Of a stretch of DNA of 29,624 nt, positions 15,068 through 24,329 are shown piece after piece. The position numbers and the translations under genes are program-made. Source of the DNA: CAZMCC01 sp964564695 (lineage in GTDB: Bacteria > Planctomycetota > Phycisphaerae > Phycisphaerales > UBA1924); NCBI GenBank assembly GCA_964564695.1, contig CAZMCC010000045.1:1-29624 (forward strand). Reading direction: 5' to 3'. The notes beneath the pieces were generated by a model that was not told the DNA's origin, did no database searches, and was given only the letters and a program-made list of their open reading frames with translations. Numbering within the stretch: the first letter of the stretch is position 1; the number at the start of each line of letters is the position of its first letter.

Positions 15068-15922
15068 ATGGCGCACCTGGCCGTGATCGGGGGCGGGAAC
15101 ATGGGACGGGCGATCCTCGTTGGCGCGGTCCGCGCCGGGGTGCTGGCCGCGGCCGACGTCAGCGTCGGCGAGCCGCGCGAGGACAAACGGGCCATGCTCG
15201 AAGCCGAAGGCATCGCCGCGTTCGCGACGGCGGGCGAAGCCGTGACCCAGCTCGATGAGGGCGGGCAGGTGCTGCTCGCCGTGAAGCCTCAGGTTCTCGC
15301 CGCGGTCGCCGCCGAGCTCGCCGGGGGTGACGCGGACGAACGCATCGCCCTCGAGAACCGCGTGGTCATCTCGATCCTCGCCGGCGTGCGGAGCGAGGTC
15401 GTGCGCACGGCGCTCAGCAGGGACGGGCGCGAAGGACCGCGCGTGGTCCGCGTGATGCCCAACCTTCCCGCCGCGATCGGGATGGGCGCGACGGCCGTGA
15501 GCATGGGGGCCGGGGCCCGCCCCGGCGACGAGGCCTACGCGGCGTCGCTGTTTCAGGGCGTGGGACCGGTGGTGGTGACGCTGCCCGAAGCGCTGATGGA
15601 CGCGTTCACCGCCGTGGCTGGGAGCGGCCCGGCGTACCTGTTCCTGCTCGCGGAGGCGATGATCGCCGGGGCCCGGCGCGTGGGACTCGACGAAGCCACC
15701 GCGCGCTCGGCGGTGATTCAGACACTCGCCGGATCGAGCGCGATGCTCGCGGCGGACATCCGCGACCCTGCGGAGCTGCGTGCGGCGGTCACCAGCAAGG
15801 GCGGCACAACCGAGGCGGCCATGGACGTGCTGCTGGGCGAAGGCGTGATCGAAACGTGGGCCAAGGGGATCGAGGCCGCACGGGATCGGGGAAGGGAATT
15901 GGGACGGATGGCGGAGGGTTGA
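15068..15922 (+). CDS. proC: pyrroline-5-carboxylate reductase
   Basis: ProC reduces 1-pyrroline-5-carboxylate to L-proline with NAD(P)H, the last step of proline synthesis. The 284 residues begin MAHLAVIGGGNMGRAILVGA, a Rossmann dinucleotide site right at the N-terminus, which fixes ATG 15068. VLLAVKPQVL, VVISILAGV, VRVMPNLPAAIGMGATAV, AVAGSGPAYLFLLAEAM and TSKGGTTEAAMDVL are the family motifs in order. The last two form the substrate and dimer region. Length is normal. It is convergent with the ABC permease gene, 14 bases apart, with no clear terminator between. Confidence 0.95.
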   Translation: MAHLAVIGGGNMGRAILVGAVRAGVLAAADVSVGEPREDKRAMLEAEGIAAFATAGEAVTQLDEGGQVLLAVKPQVLAAVAAELAGGDADERIALENRVVISILAGVRSEVVRTALSRDGREGPRVVRVMPNLPAAIGMGATAVSMGAGARPGDEAYAASLFQGVGPVVVTLPEALMDAFTAVAGSGPAYLFLLAEAMIAGARRVGLDEATARSAVIQTLAGSSAMLAADIRDPAELRAAVTSKGGTTEAAMDVLLGEGVIETWAKGIEAARDRGRELGRMAEG

Positions 15923-15936
15923 GTCTTCAGCCCCGC

Positions 15937-17081
15937 TCAAAAATCCCTTCGCATAAACACCACGCACGCAATCCCCAGAATCACCGCCTCGAACGCCAGC
16001 GACGTCCCGATCACCCAACCCACCGACCGCGACCGGTTCGCCGATTCGATCCGCGCCTGCATCTCCCGCATGTTGATCGGCGCATCGCTGAAGATCCCCC
16101 CCGACGGCCCGCTCATGTCGCGATCGGGCGGCATGAACTTCTTGAGGTCCTCTTCGCTCAGCAGGTTGCGCCCGAGCAGCTCGATCGTCTCGGTGGTCTT
16201 CGGGAGGATCGTCTTCGCCTTGAACAGGCGTCCCTGCCAGGTGATCCAGGTCTCGACGTTCCGCTGCTCCTTCTCGAGGTCCACGCGGCGCTTGTCGAGC
16301 GCCCCCTGCGTCGGCGCCGTCGGCGCCGCCTCGCCCTCCTTGGGCTCCGGAAGCTTCTCGACCTCCTTCGCCACTTGCGCCTCGAGGTGCCCGATCATCC
16401 GCGTGAGCGACTCGACCCGCAGCTCGGACGTGATCTTCTGGCTCAGCAGGATCTGCTCCGCCGAGTGCACCCCGAAGATCCCGAACCACAGGAGCAACGT
16501 CAGCAGCAGCGACGCGATCGTCGACCGCGTCAGCAGCCCCAGCAAGGCGCACATGCAGAACAGGTAGCTGAAGAAGCACACCACGATCGGCACGGCCAGG
16601 AAAATCCGGAACTCCCACGTCCCGCCCCGCACGCCGATGACCACGAACGACGCGACCGTGAACACCACCACCTGCAGCGTCGCGAAGAGCAATCCGGTGA
16701 GGAACTTCGTGATGAAGAGACGCGACCGCGAGATCGGCTTCGACAGGCTCAGCTCGATGGACCCCGACGCGACGAAGTCCGGGATGATCCCCGCCGTCGA
16801 AATCAGGGCGAGAATCGCCGCGATCCACGTCAGCCAGATCGGGATCGCCACCTGCGAGAAGATGAACTTGTACAGGAGGTCCGGGCTGAACCGCTTGCTC
16901 GTCACCATCGGCGTGTCGAACTCGAACCACAGCACCGTGAGCCCCCGCGGCCCGATGCCGAAGATCGCCATCGCCCCCACCACCAGCAGCGAGATCACCA
17001 GCACAAACCAGAACAGCCGCTTGGCGTTCAGCTCGCGGTACGCGTCGAGGAAGATGGCGGCCGTCTGGCGCACGATGATGG

Positions 17082-17085
<4 letters not shown>
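15937..17085 (-). CDS. ABC-2 type transporter permease with large extracytoplasmic insert
   Basis: This encodes a 382-residue membrane subunit that pairs with the ATPase encoded just upstream (stop and start overlap as ATGA). About six membrane spans: residues 24-46 (LFWFVLVISLLVVGAMAIFG), 79-103, 124-149, 157-180, 184-203 and 355-378. KFLTGLLFATLQVVVF and SGSIELSLSKPISRSRLF fit the ABC-2/GldF-like permeases. Between spans 5 and 6 lies a charged, helical region of about 150 residues with coiled-coil character (LEAQVAKEVEKLPEPKEGE, then LDKRRVDLEKEQRNVETW), which is unusual for the family and probably sits outside the membrane. The substrate is unknown. Confidence 0.82.
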
Positions 17086-18185
<1,100 letters not shown>

Positions 18186-18240
18186 TCGGGTGCGGAGTGT
18201 ACCGGGAAAGGGCGGCGACGGGTGCGGGCGGTGCGGGGGG

Positions 18241-18293
18241 CCGGCCCCCTCTCCCTCGCGGCTTTGAACGAGGCAGATGTGCAAGGGGGCCGG
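18241..18293. repeat. inverted repeat in the ABC transporter leader
   Basis: CCGGCCCCCT (18241-18250) and AGGGGGCCGG (18284-18293) are perfect complements, with a weaker inner pairing CCTCG/CGAGG. It lies between the ATPase gene and the divergent GAF gene. It may fold in either transcript; there is no T run to call it a terminator. Confidence 0.5.
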
Positions 18294-18420
18294 ATGAGGG
18301 CTCCTGCCTTCACTTCCTTCTCCTTCAACCCTCGTGAGTTTCAACGCGGCGTTGGTTGACCACGCCCATACCATCCGTGTTGCCCCTGCCCGGGGGCGAC
18401 CGTCAGAAGTCCGAGACCCC

Positions 18421-18966
18421 ATGCCCAACGAACGCGATCAATCGATGAGTGCCGGCGCCGGCAGCGGCCCCGGCGAAGCCGTCGGCAAAGCCGCGGTCAT
18501 GGTGCGCAACCTGATGGCCGGCGGCACACCCCAGCGCGAGCTGCTCACCCGTCTGGCCGCCGCCGGCGAGGTCCTCGCCGGCACCGGCTCGGTGGTGTCG
18601 ATCCTCGTCCTCGACACTGATGGCCTGCTCCGCAACGGCGCATCACCCAACCTCCCCGCCGACTACCTCGACAGCATCGACCGCCTCAAGCCCGACGCCC
18701 GCGTCGGCACCTGCGCCGCCGCCGCCGCCACCGGCTGCGTCGTCATCACCCCCGACTTCTGCGCCGACGACAAGTGGACCGAGCTGCGCCACCTGCCCCT
18801 CGCCCTCGGGTTCGTCGGCGCGTGGAGCTGCCCCATCAAGGCCGACGACGGGCGCGTGCTGGGCACCTTCGGCACCTACTACCGCGAGCACCGCTCCCCC
18901 TCCGCGCAGGAGCGTGAAGGCGTCGAGGTGCTCGCAGCCGCGGCAGCGGTCGTGCTCGGAAGGTAA
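18421..18966 (+). CDS. stand-alone GAF domain protein
   Basis: This encodes 181 residues from ATG 18421. Residues 30-175 form one GAF domain of the type usually found in histidine kinases: SVVSILVLDTDGLLRNGASP, LPADYLDSIDRLKPDARVGT, CAAAAATGCVVITPD, WTELRHLPLALGFVGAWSCP and DGRVLGTFGTYYREHRSPS. The GS/TCAAAA and AWS(C/T)PI segments belong to the ligand pocket of this class. No kinase, cyclase or DNA-binding domain is attached, so it would have to act through partners. It stands alone between a divergent ABC operon and a convergent two-gene operon. Confidence 0.82.
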   Translation: MPNERDQSMSAGAGSGPGEAVGKAAVMVRNLMAGGTPQRELLTRLAAAGEVLAGTGSVVSILVLDTDGLLRNGASPNLPADYLDSIDRLKPDARVGTCAAAAATGCVVITPDFCADDKWTELRHLPLALGFVGAWSCPIKADDGRVLGTFGTYYREHRSPSAQEREGVEVLAAAAAVVLGR

Positions 18967-18998
18967 GTCCTCCCCCCTGCCCCCCACCCCCACCCCCA

Positions 18999-19025
18999 CT
19001 CCCTCGCGACAGAGCCACGAGGGAG
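18999..19025. terminator. hairpin between convergent genes
   Basis: CTCCCTCG (18999-19006) pairs with CGAGGGAG (19018-19025). It lies between the GAF gene (+) and the 549-residue gene (-), which converge here. No T run on either side, so terminator function is a guess from position. Confidence 0.4.
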
Positions 19026-19050
19026 CAGGGGCGTGCATGGCGTCTCAGGT

Positions 19051-20700
19051 TCACTTCGCCGCCGGCAGAGTCGCCATCACGCGGTTCGTCAGATCGGCAT
19101 ACTCCTTGCCGCCGTCGTGCGCGCTCAGGGCGTCGAGGATGAGCGTCGCCGCCACGCCGGTGGAGTCGAGCGCTCCCGGGTTGAGCGCCTGCGGGCCCAT
19201 CGACAGTTTCTTGAAGTCGGGCCTCAGGTTCTGCGTCAGGTATTCACACACCGCGCGGTACGCCGGAGCGTGCCCCTCGTTGACGGCCGTGCCGTGCGTC
19301 GGGTCCTTGATCTTCGATTCGTCGGGCTGGAACAGGAAGCCCGCGCCCTTGCCGAGCAGGCCGAGCCCCAGCAGCATGTACGTGAAGCACCGCTCACGCC
19401 ACGACTGGTTGTACGACCGGATCACGCCGCGGGTGTTAAAGGTGCCGGTCGAATTCTGCTGCATCAGCACGCTGCTCGGCGCGAGCGGGTGCTTGTCGAA
19501 CAGGCCGTAGACCGGGATCCACGAGTCCGAGCTGCCCAGGTGCACGGCGTTGGCGGGATACCCCGCCGCGTCCATGAACGTGGCGCACATGAAACACGAC
19601 GCGAGCTTCGGCGTGATGTCACCGGCAACCACCTCGTACGGGCGATAGCTCGGCCCGTGCGCCGCGGCGGCGTAGATCGCCTGGATCATGCCGTGCGTGT
19701 AGCCGAGCACGCCGTCCTTGGTCGTGGCCACCGCGGTCGGATCGGCTTCCTTGAGGTCGAGCGCGGTATTGGCGACGCTCGTGGTGTACGACGGCATGGC
19801 CGGCTTCCCGGGGTTCAGCGCGCCCCAGGGCTTGCCCTGAGCCCCGGGCGGGCACCAGCGCGGGTGCAGGTTCTCGAGGGCAGGGTCGTTGTCGGCCCAG
19901 GTGTGCGACATCACGGTCTGGGCCGTGGGGAACGGCCCCTCGGCCGGGCCCAGGTCGAGCGGCGCGTAGAGGCTGGCGTCCTGGGGCCCGACGGGTGTCC
20001 ACTTGTCCTGGAGCGTCAGCCGCTTTTCGACGACCGCCTGGTTCCCCGTCCCGGTCTTGCGGACCTGGATGCCGTCGGGGCGGATCTGGCTCCCGTCCTT
20101 GAGCACCTTGGTCCCGTCGAGCAGAACAACGACAACGGGCTGGCCCCACGCGGTCTGAGGCTCAACAGGCGGAGTTCCGCGCGTCTCGTGGCCGTTGATC
20201 AGGCTGCGCGACCGGTTGTCGTCGGCCATCCCGGTGTAGGCGCCGGGCCCGACGTAGAGCTGGTTGTGGAAGAGGCCGCCCTGCTGACTCGTGACGATGT
20301 TCTTGTACAGCGCCGCGCCGGCATTCGTGAGCACGGCGTCGCCCGGTGGCTCGGGCCGTGTCTGAACGCCGAGCGGCTTGTCGACGGTCGGCGCCGTGTC
20401 GCCGGCCATCAGGTACACGCCCTGGATGAAGTCCGGGTGGTTCGGGTCGCTGGTCATCGGCGACGGCTTGGTGCGGACCTGGGTGGTGACCTCCGGCCCC
20501 AGGAGCTGCTGGATGCTCTTGGCGACGCTGGTGAGATTCGGCAGGTTCTTCTCCTTCGCGGTGAAGAGCACCTCCTCTCTCTGCTGGACGTGGTACGCCG
20601 CATACCCGACGACCAGCGCCGTCAGGATGACGTCGGCTTCTTTCTGGACATCGCCCAAGCCCTTGTCGGTCACGATTCCGGTGGTGGTTCTGACGGCCAT
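19051..20700 (-). CDS. uncharacterised protein of 549 residues, second gene of an orphan pair
   Basis: I cannot assign this protein to a family. It starts at ATG 20700 with AAGGAA five to six bases upstream and has no signal peptide or lipobox. Residues 18-70 are predicted helical (DVQKEADVILTALVVGYAAY, then TSVAKSIQQLLGPEV). The middle (100-300) is rich in Pro, Gly, Thr and short strands. From 330 on it is more conserved-looking: GVLGYTHGMIQAIYAAAAHG, SCFMCATFMDAAGYPANAVH with C369-x-x-C372 followed by HLGSSDSWIPVYGL, and FKKLSMGPQALNPG. The CxxC and nearby His could bind metal or form a disulfide. It follows the 506-residue gene by 98 bases in the same direction and probably shares its promoter. 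The low frequency of Leu/Arg runs compared with neighbours and high Thr/Asn/Gln suggest a recent arrival. Confidence 0.8.
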   Translation of the reverse strand: MAVRTTTGIVTDKGLGDVQKEADVILTALVVGYAAYHVQQREEVLFTAKEKNLPNLTSVAKSIQQLLGPEVTTQVRTKPSPMTSDPNHPDFIQGVYLMAGDTAPTVDKPLGVQTRPEPPGDAVLTNAGAALYKNIVTSQQGGLFHNQLYVGPGAYTGMADDNRSRSLINGHETRGTPPVEPQTAWGQPVVVVLLDGTKVLKDGSQIRPDGIQVRKTGTGNQAVVEKRLTLQDKWTPVGPQDASLYAPLDLGPAEGPFPTAQTVMSHTWADNDPALENLHPRWCPPGAQGKPWGALNPGKPAMPSYTTSVANTALDLKEADPTAVATTKDGVLGYTHGMIQAIYAAAAHGPSYRPYEVVAGDITPKLASCFMCATFMDAAGYPANAVHLGSSDSWIPVYGLFDKHPLAPSSVLMQQNSTGTFNTRGVIRSYNQSWRERCFTYMLLGLGLLGKGAGFLFQPDESKIKDPTHGTAVNEGHAPAYRAVCEYLTQNLRPDFKKLSMGPQALNPGALDSTGVAATLILDALSAHDGGKEYADLTNRVMATLPAAK

Positions 20701-20798
20701 GGCGGGTTCCTTTTGATGTGCGGCGTCCGCCCGAGCGTGAGCGGGGTGCGGGGGGGCCGCGTGCGGGAAAAATCACTGGGATCACAAGCGGGAACGGA

Positions 20799-22319
20799 TC
20801 ACGAGCCGGTGGTGGCGGCGGCGGCCTGCGGCTGGCCGGTGTTCTGCGTCGGTTCGACCGGCGTTGTGTCGTCGCCGGCGGCGGTGAGGAACTTGCCGGG
20901 GTAGTACTTCGCCACCCACATCTGCGCGAGCTGCGACGCGGTGATCGGCTTGAGGAAGTAGTTGATCGGGGCGCCGAAGGCCGTGCCGTCGGCGCTGGCC
21001 GCGCCCGACGCGGCGTCGACATACGCCTGCATCGCCTGCATCAGGGAGTTGACGTCGAGCATCTGGTTCTGTCGCTCGTCGGTGTTGGCGAGGCCCGTCA
21101 TCACGCTCTCGATCTTCGCGTGCTCGAAGGCCTGGAGCTGGGCGCCCGTGCGGGCGGCGCTGGCGGAGGCCTCGACGGATTTCTGCTCGGAGGTCGTCGC
21201 GTTCTGGAGCGTCGCGAGCTTGTCCCCCATCTGTTTGGCGTCGAACTCGGCGAAGACCTGGACGCCGGCCTTCACGGAGTTGGACTTGATCGACGGGATG
21301 TTGCCGATCACCACCATGCTCACGTGCGAGGTGATCTTCTGTGTGCTCAGGAGGCGCTTGGCGTCCGCGGCGAACGAGGCGTCGACGCCGAAGCCCCCCT
21401 GCGCGCCGGCGAAGAACAGGCCGGTCTCCATCTGGGCCTGGATGCTCGACGCCGCGGACATCATCGTCTGCGTGGAGGTGGTGTCGTCGGCCTGCAGTAC
21501 GTGGACCATGCCGATGAACGACGACCCGTACTCGACGCCGGAGAGGAGGGTGAGGGATTTCTCGGTCGGCGTGTCCTGACGGAGGGCGATCTCCATGAGC
21601 GAGGCGGGGTTCTGCGGGTTGATGAGGTCCCCGGGATAGGCCTTGTTCCAGACGCGGATGGCCTTGTCGACGTCGAGGACGAAGGGGGCGAAGACCGCGA
21701 CCTGCTTGTGAGTGCACGCGCAGGTGATGATGAGGGTGCCCTGAATGTCGTGGTGCTGGCGCTGCTTGGAGATCTGGCTCTGCACCGAGGCGGTGGCATT
21801 CATGCTCTGGTCGGTGCCCAGGTCCTCGGTGGCCTCGCTGACGAAGCTCTTGATGGCCTCCATCGCGTTGGTGGCGGACTCCTCGTTGCCCTCGAACGAG
21901 AAGTACTGGGCGTCGAGCTTGATGCTGTCGGCGCCCAGGGGGAGCATCTTGAGGGCGGACTTGTTGTAGTCGATCGGGCTCTCGATCGTGTCGGTCACGG
22001 CCCGCAGCGTGCCGCGGAGCTTGGCCACCTGCGGGAGGGCCGCGAGCCGGGCTTTCACGAGGTTCGCCGCCGCGGCGGAGACGGCCTTCTTGGCCTCCGT
22101 CAGCGACTTGCCGAGATCGGTGGTGTCGATCTTCATCGTCCCCATCTCGTCCATGGTGAGGGTGAGGCTGCGGAGCGTGAGGATCGCGTCGTTGAGCTCG
22201 TCCTGGGCCGCGTCGACCGGGGCCTGGACGGTCGCGATCTGCTCGAGAATCTTGAGTTTCGGCAGCGGAACAAGGTTGCCCAGCACGAGCGACGGGTCGT
22301 ACGGAATGGTCGACGGCAC
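20799..22319 (-). CDS. uncharacterised protein of 506 residues, first gene of an orphan pair
   Basis: No known family is evident. It starts at GTG 22319 with GAGGAGG six bases upstream and begins PSTIPYDPSLVLGNLV. Residues 20-115 form a long helical, coiled-coil-like region (KLKILEQIATVQAPVDAAQD, then KSLTEAKKAVSAAAANLVKA). DSIKLDAQYFSFEGNE follows. A central domain contains IQGTLIITCACTHKQVAVFA (C200, C202, H204), DVDKAIRVWNKAYPGD and SFIGMVHVL. Further helices follow, and the end is a Thr/Gln/Ala tail after AQMWVAKYYPGKFL. No signal peptide or clear membrane span. A helical bundle in front of a beta domain recalls proteins that oligomerise, but this is only shape. From memory and unchecked, similar N-termini occur in uncharacterised fungal proteins. 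The promoter lies at 22383-22411. Confidence 0.82.
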   Translation of the reverse strand: MPSTIPYDPSLVLGNLVPLPKLKILEQIATVQAPVDAAQDELNDAILTLRSLTLTMDEMGTMKIDTTDLGKSLTEAKKAVSAAAANLVKARLAALPQVAKLRGTLRAVTDTIESPIDYNKSALKMLPLGADSIKLDAQYFSFEGNEESATNAMEAIKSFVSEATEDLGTDQSMNATASVQSQISKQRQHHDIQGTLIITCACTHKQVAVFAPFVLDVDKAIRVWNKAYPGDLINPQNPASLMEIALRQDTPTEKSLTLLSGVEYGSSFIGMVHVLQADDTTSTQTMMSAASSIQAQMETGLFFAGAQGGFGVDASFAADAKRLLSTQKITSHVSMVVIGNIPSIKSNSVKAGVQVFAEFDAKQMGDKLATLQNATTSEQKSVEASASAARTGAQLQAFEHAKIESVMTGLANTDERQNQMLDVNSLMQAMQAYVDAASGAASADGTAFGAPINYFLKPITASQLAQMWVAKYYPGKFLTAAGDDTTPVEPTQNTGQPQAAAATTGS

Positions 22320-22382
22320 AGCACACCTCCTCAGGTGGTCCCTCGCCTCCCCGGATCACGTGCACGAAACTAATGAAGCAAC

Positions 22383-22411
22383 ATTGTAATGATCATCGAA
22401 ATTCACCGCAA
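22383..22411 (-). promoter_or_regulatory. promoter of the orphan gene pair
   Basis: On the minus strand TTGCGG (22411-22406) and TACAAT (22388-22383) are separated by 17 bases, about 64 bases upstream of GTG 22319. The surrounding 120 bases are clearly AT-richer than the rest of the window. This fits a sigma-70 type promoter, with the -35 box weaker than the -10 box. Confidence 0.5.
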
Positions 22412-22567
22412 GCGACAAATGCTCATTTTTTGCTTGTTTTCTCGGTTGTTTTGCACCGAACGCGTCGTCCAACAATTGATCCCCGCTCCCGGTTTCACAC
22501 TCAGTTTTGAACATAACTCCCAGCAACCCCACATTCACCATCTTGACACCCGCGCCCAACAAACTGT

Positions 22568-22810
22568 GTGTGCGCCGGGTGCGTTCCCACGCGCCCGGAC
22601 TTTCCGCTCTCAGTTCGCGACGGGTTCGTCACCGACACGGGCTGTTCGAGGATGGTGGAGTGCGCGCCCGCCACGGGGCTTCGACGGGGCGACGACGGCG
22701 GCAGCCCGCTCATCTCGTGCGTGAACAGCACGTTCACGCTGGTGCCGGCGCCGTCGGTGCTGGGGGTGCTGTTCGGCGGCGTGATGCTGACGGGGCGGCG
22801 GAGGTGGTGA
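22568..22810 (+). pseudogene. C-terminal relic of a sorted secreted protein
   Basis: The last 29 codons before TGA 22808-22810 read VNSTFTLVPAPSVLGVLFGG, then VMLTGRRRW. This is the same class of tail as at the end of the gene at 125-739: VPAPS, a hydrophobic span and a basic end. The sequence before it (FPLSVRDGFVTDTG and onward) shows no signal peptide or recognisable domain within the 80-codon frame. I read it as the remaining end of a gene whose body is gone. A short expressed peptide cannot be excluded. Confidence 0.45.
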
Positions 22811-22812
22811 GA

Positions 22813-22897
22813 CCGTGCCATCGAAGTCGGCTTCCCACTTCGATGAGCCCCAGACCCGGCAGCATCGAAGTCGGAGGAACCGACTTCGATGGCACGG
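22813..22897. repeat. REPIN-like element 1
   Basis: CCGTGCCATCGAAGTCGG (22813-22830) is repeated as a perfect inverted copy at 22880-22897. Inside, ACTTCGATG (22837-22845) and CATCGAAGT (22863-22871) make each arm a 9-bp hairpin of its own. So two hairpins face each other, the layout of BIME/REPIN elements. It starts two bases after the stop of the preceding relic and ends three bases before the first possible start of the ATPase gene. Confidence 0.75.
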
Positions 22898-22911
22898 ATA
22901 TGGTTGCCCGC

Positions 22912-24054
22912 ATGACCACGACCGCCACGCCCCCCGCCCCCGTCCCCTCCTCGCGCAAGCTCCACCGCGTCCTCGACGCGACCAAGCCGATCCTCAAGGT
23001 CGACGACCTCGCCGTGTCCTTCCAGACCGGCGGCGGGGCCGGCCCCCGCGTGCAGGCCGTCGACGGCGTGCGGATGAGCGTCTACCCGCGCCAGACCCTC
23101 GCCGTCGTCGGCGAATCCGGGTGCGGCAAGAGCGTGACGGCGATGAGCACGCTGCACCTGATCCCGCGCCCGCCCGGCAACTTCGACCGCGGCCAGGCCG
23201 TCTTCCAGACCGACCACGGGCCGCGCGACCTGCTCGCCATGAGCGAGCGCGAGATCCGCTCCATCCGCGGCAACGAGATCGCGATGATCTTTCAGGAGCC
23301 GATGACGAGCCTGAACCCGGTGTTCACCATCGGCGACCAGATCCTCGAGGCCATCCTCCTGCACCAGCGCGTCAGCGTCGACGAGGCCCGCCAGATCGCG
23401 GTGCAGTCGATGAAGGACGTCGGCATCCCCAAGCCCGAAGAACGCCTCGCGGCCTACCCGCACCAGTTCTCCGGCGGAATGCGCCAACGCGTCATGATCG
23501 CCATGGCCCTCGCGTGCCAGCCCAAGCTCCTGCTCGCCGACGAGCCGACCACGGCCCTCGACGTGACCATCCAGGCCCAGATCCTCGAGCTGCTCCGCGA
23601 GATCCAGCGACAGCGCGGCATGGGCATGATGCTCATCACGCACGCGCTGGGGGTGGTGGCGGAGAACGCCGACGTGGTGTGCGTGATGTACGCGGGCCGC
23701 GTCGTCGAGTACGCGAACGTGTACGAACTGTTCGATCACCCGCTCCACCCGTACACGCGCGGGCTGCTCAACAGCATTCCCAAGCTGGCGGAGAACCGCG
23801 AGCGGCTCGTGACGATCCGCGACGTGGTGGACAACCCGGCCGAGTTTCAGCGGCTCAGCGGGGCGGACAAGGGCGTGCGCCCGTGGTGGCCCTGGCACGA
23901 GCCGCCGAAGGATTTGGCCGCGAAATCGGGCCCGGGCGGCGACTACGTGCTCGAGGAAGTGCGGCCCGACCACTGGGTCGGGCTGTGGCGGACGGAGGCG
24001 GTCAAAGACTTGCAGCCGCGGTTCCCGGATCTGGAGTTCCGGGTCGGGAGCTGA
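22912..24054 (+). CDS. oligopeptide/dipeptide-type ABC transporter ATP-binding protein
   Basis: This is an OppD/DppD-type ATPase, 380 residues, that would energise uptake of peptides or similar solutes. Walker A is VVGESGCGKSVTAMS, the Q-loop EIAMIFQEPMTSLNPVFTIG, the signature PHQFSGGMRQRVMIAMALAC, Walker B LLLADEPTTALDVTIQAQ and the switch His is in LITHALGVV. HPYTRGLLNSIPKL is the diagnostic C-terminal motif of the family, although the usual cysteine-rich end is absent. The last 70 residues (WPWHEPPKDLAA, WVGLWRTEA) are unlike standard OppD. Start is ATG 22912 or 22900; neither has a clean ribosome site because the REPIN-like element lies directly upstream. No permease, binding protein or OppF gene is adjacent on either side. 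Confidence 0.88.
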   Translation: MTTTATPPAPVPSSRKLHRVLDATKPILKVDDLAVSFQTGGGAGPRVQAVDGVRMSVYPRQTLAVVGESGCGKSVTAMSTLHLIPRPPGNFDRGQAVFQTDHGPRDLLAMSEREIRSIRGNEIAMIFQEPMTSLNPVFTIGDQILEAILLHQRVSVDEARQIAVQSMKDVGIPKPEERLAAYPHQFSGGMRQRVMIAMALACQPKLLLADEPTTALDVTIQAQILELLREIQRQRGMGMMLITHALGVVAENADVVCVMYAGRVVEYANVYELFDHPLHPYTRGLLNSIPKLAENRERLVTIRDVVDNPAEFQRLSGADKGVRPWWPWHEPPKDLAAKSGPGGDYVLEEVRPDHWVGLWRTEAVKDLQPRFPDLEFRVGS

Positions 24055-24329
24055 GGAACGGTCAGGCCGGGCTTTTGCACATTGGCGGCCTGAGCCGGCT
24101 GGAACGGGAACTTCCGTGCCACGGGCGGCGTTCGGCGTGCTGGGGCGGGCTGTCGAAACCCGTAAGTGGCTGCAATTTCTGACTTTACGATCATTTTTTC
24201 GAGTGCAAGGAACGCGCTTAGATCGTGTAAGTCCCTTCATCTGGGCTTCAGGTTGAAGTTGTCCACAGGTTCCACACCGCCCTATCCGGGTTTACAGGTG
24301 CCCAGTTTGTTGACCCGATAACGACCCGC

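Noticed and set aside
19033..22373. Plus-strand open frames of 623 and 551 codons opposite the orphan gene pair
   Set aside because: Composition is typical of a shadow frame (Arg, Gly, Val, Asp, Leu) and no ribosome site or motif was seen. The minus-strand proteins look natural.
22389..22724. Plus-strand open frame of 111 codons in the leader of the orphan pair
   Set aside because: It overlaps the minus-strand promoter and gives a protein with no coherent pattern; no ribosome site was seen.
22501..24240. Minus-strand open frame of 579 codons opposite the OppD-type gene
   Set aside because: It is the antisense of an ABC ATPase with all motifs in place.
24259..24267. TTGTCCACA as a DnaA box or origin
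   Set aside because: Only one box-like word, with no cluster, AT-rich unwinding element or dnaA/dnaN gene nearby.
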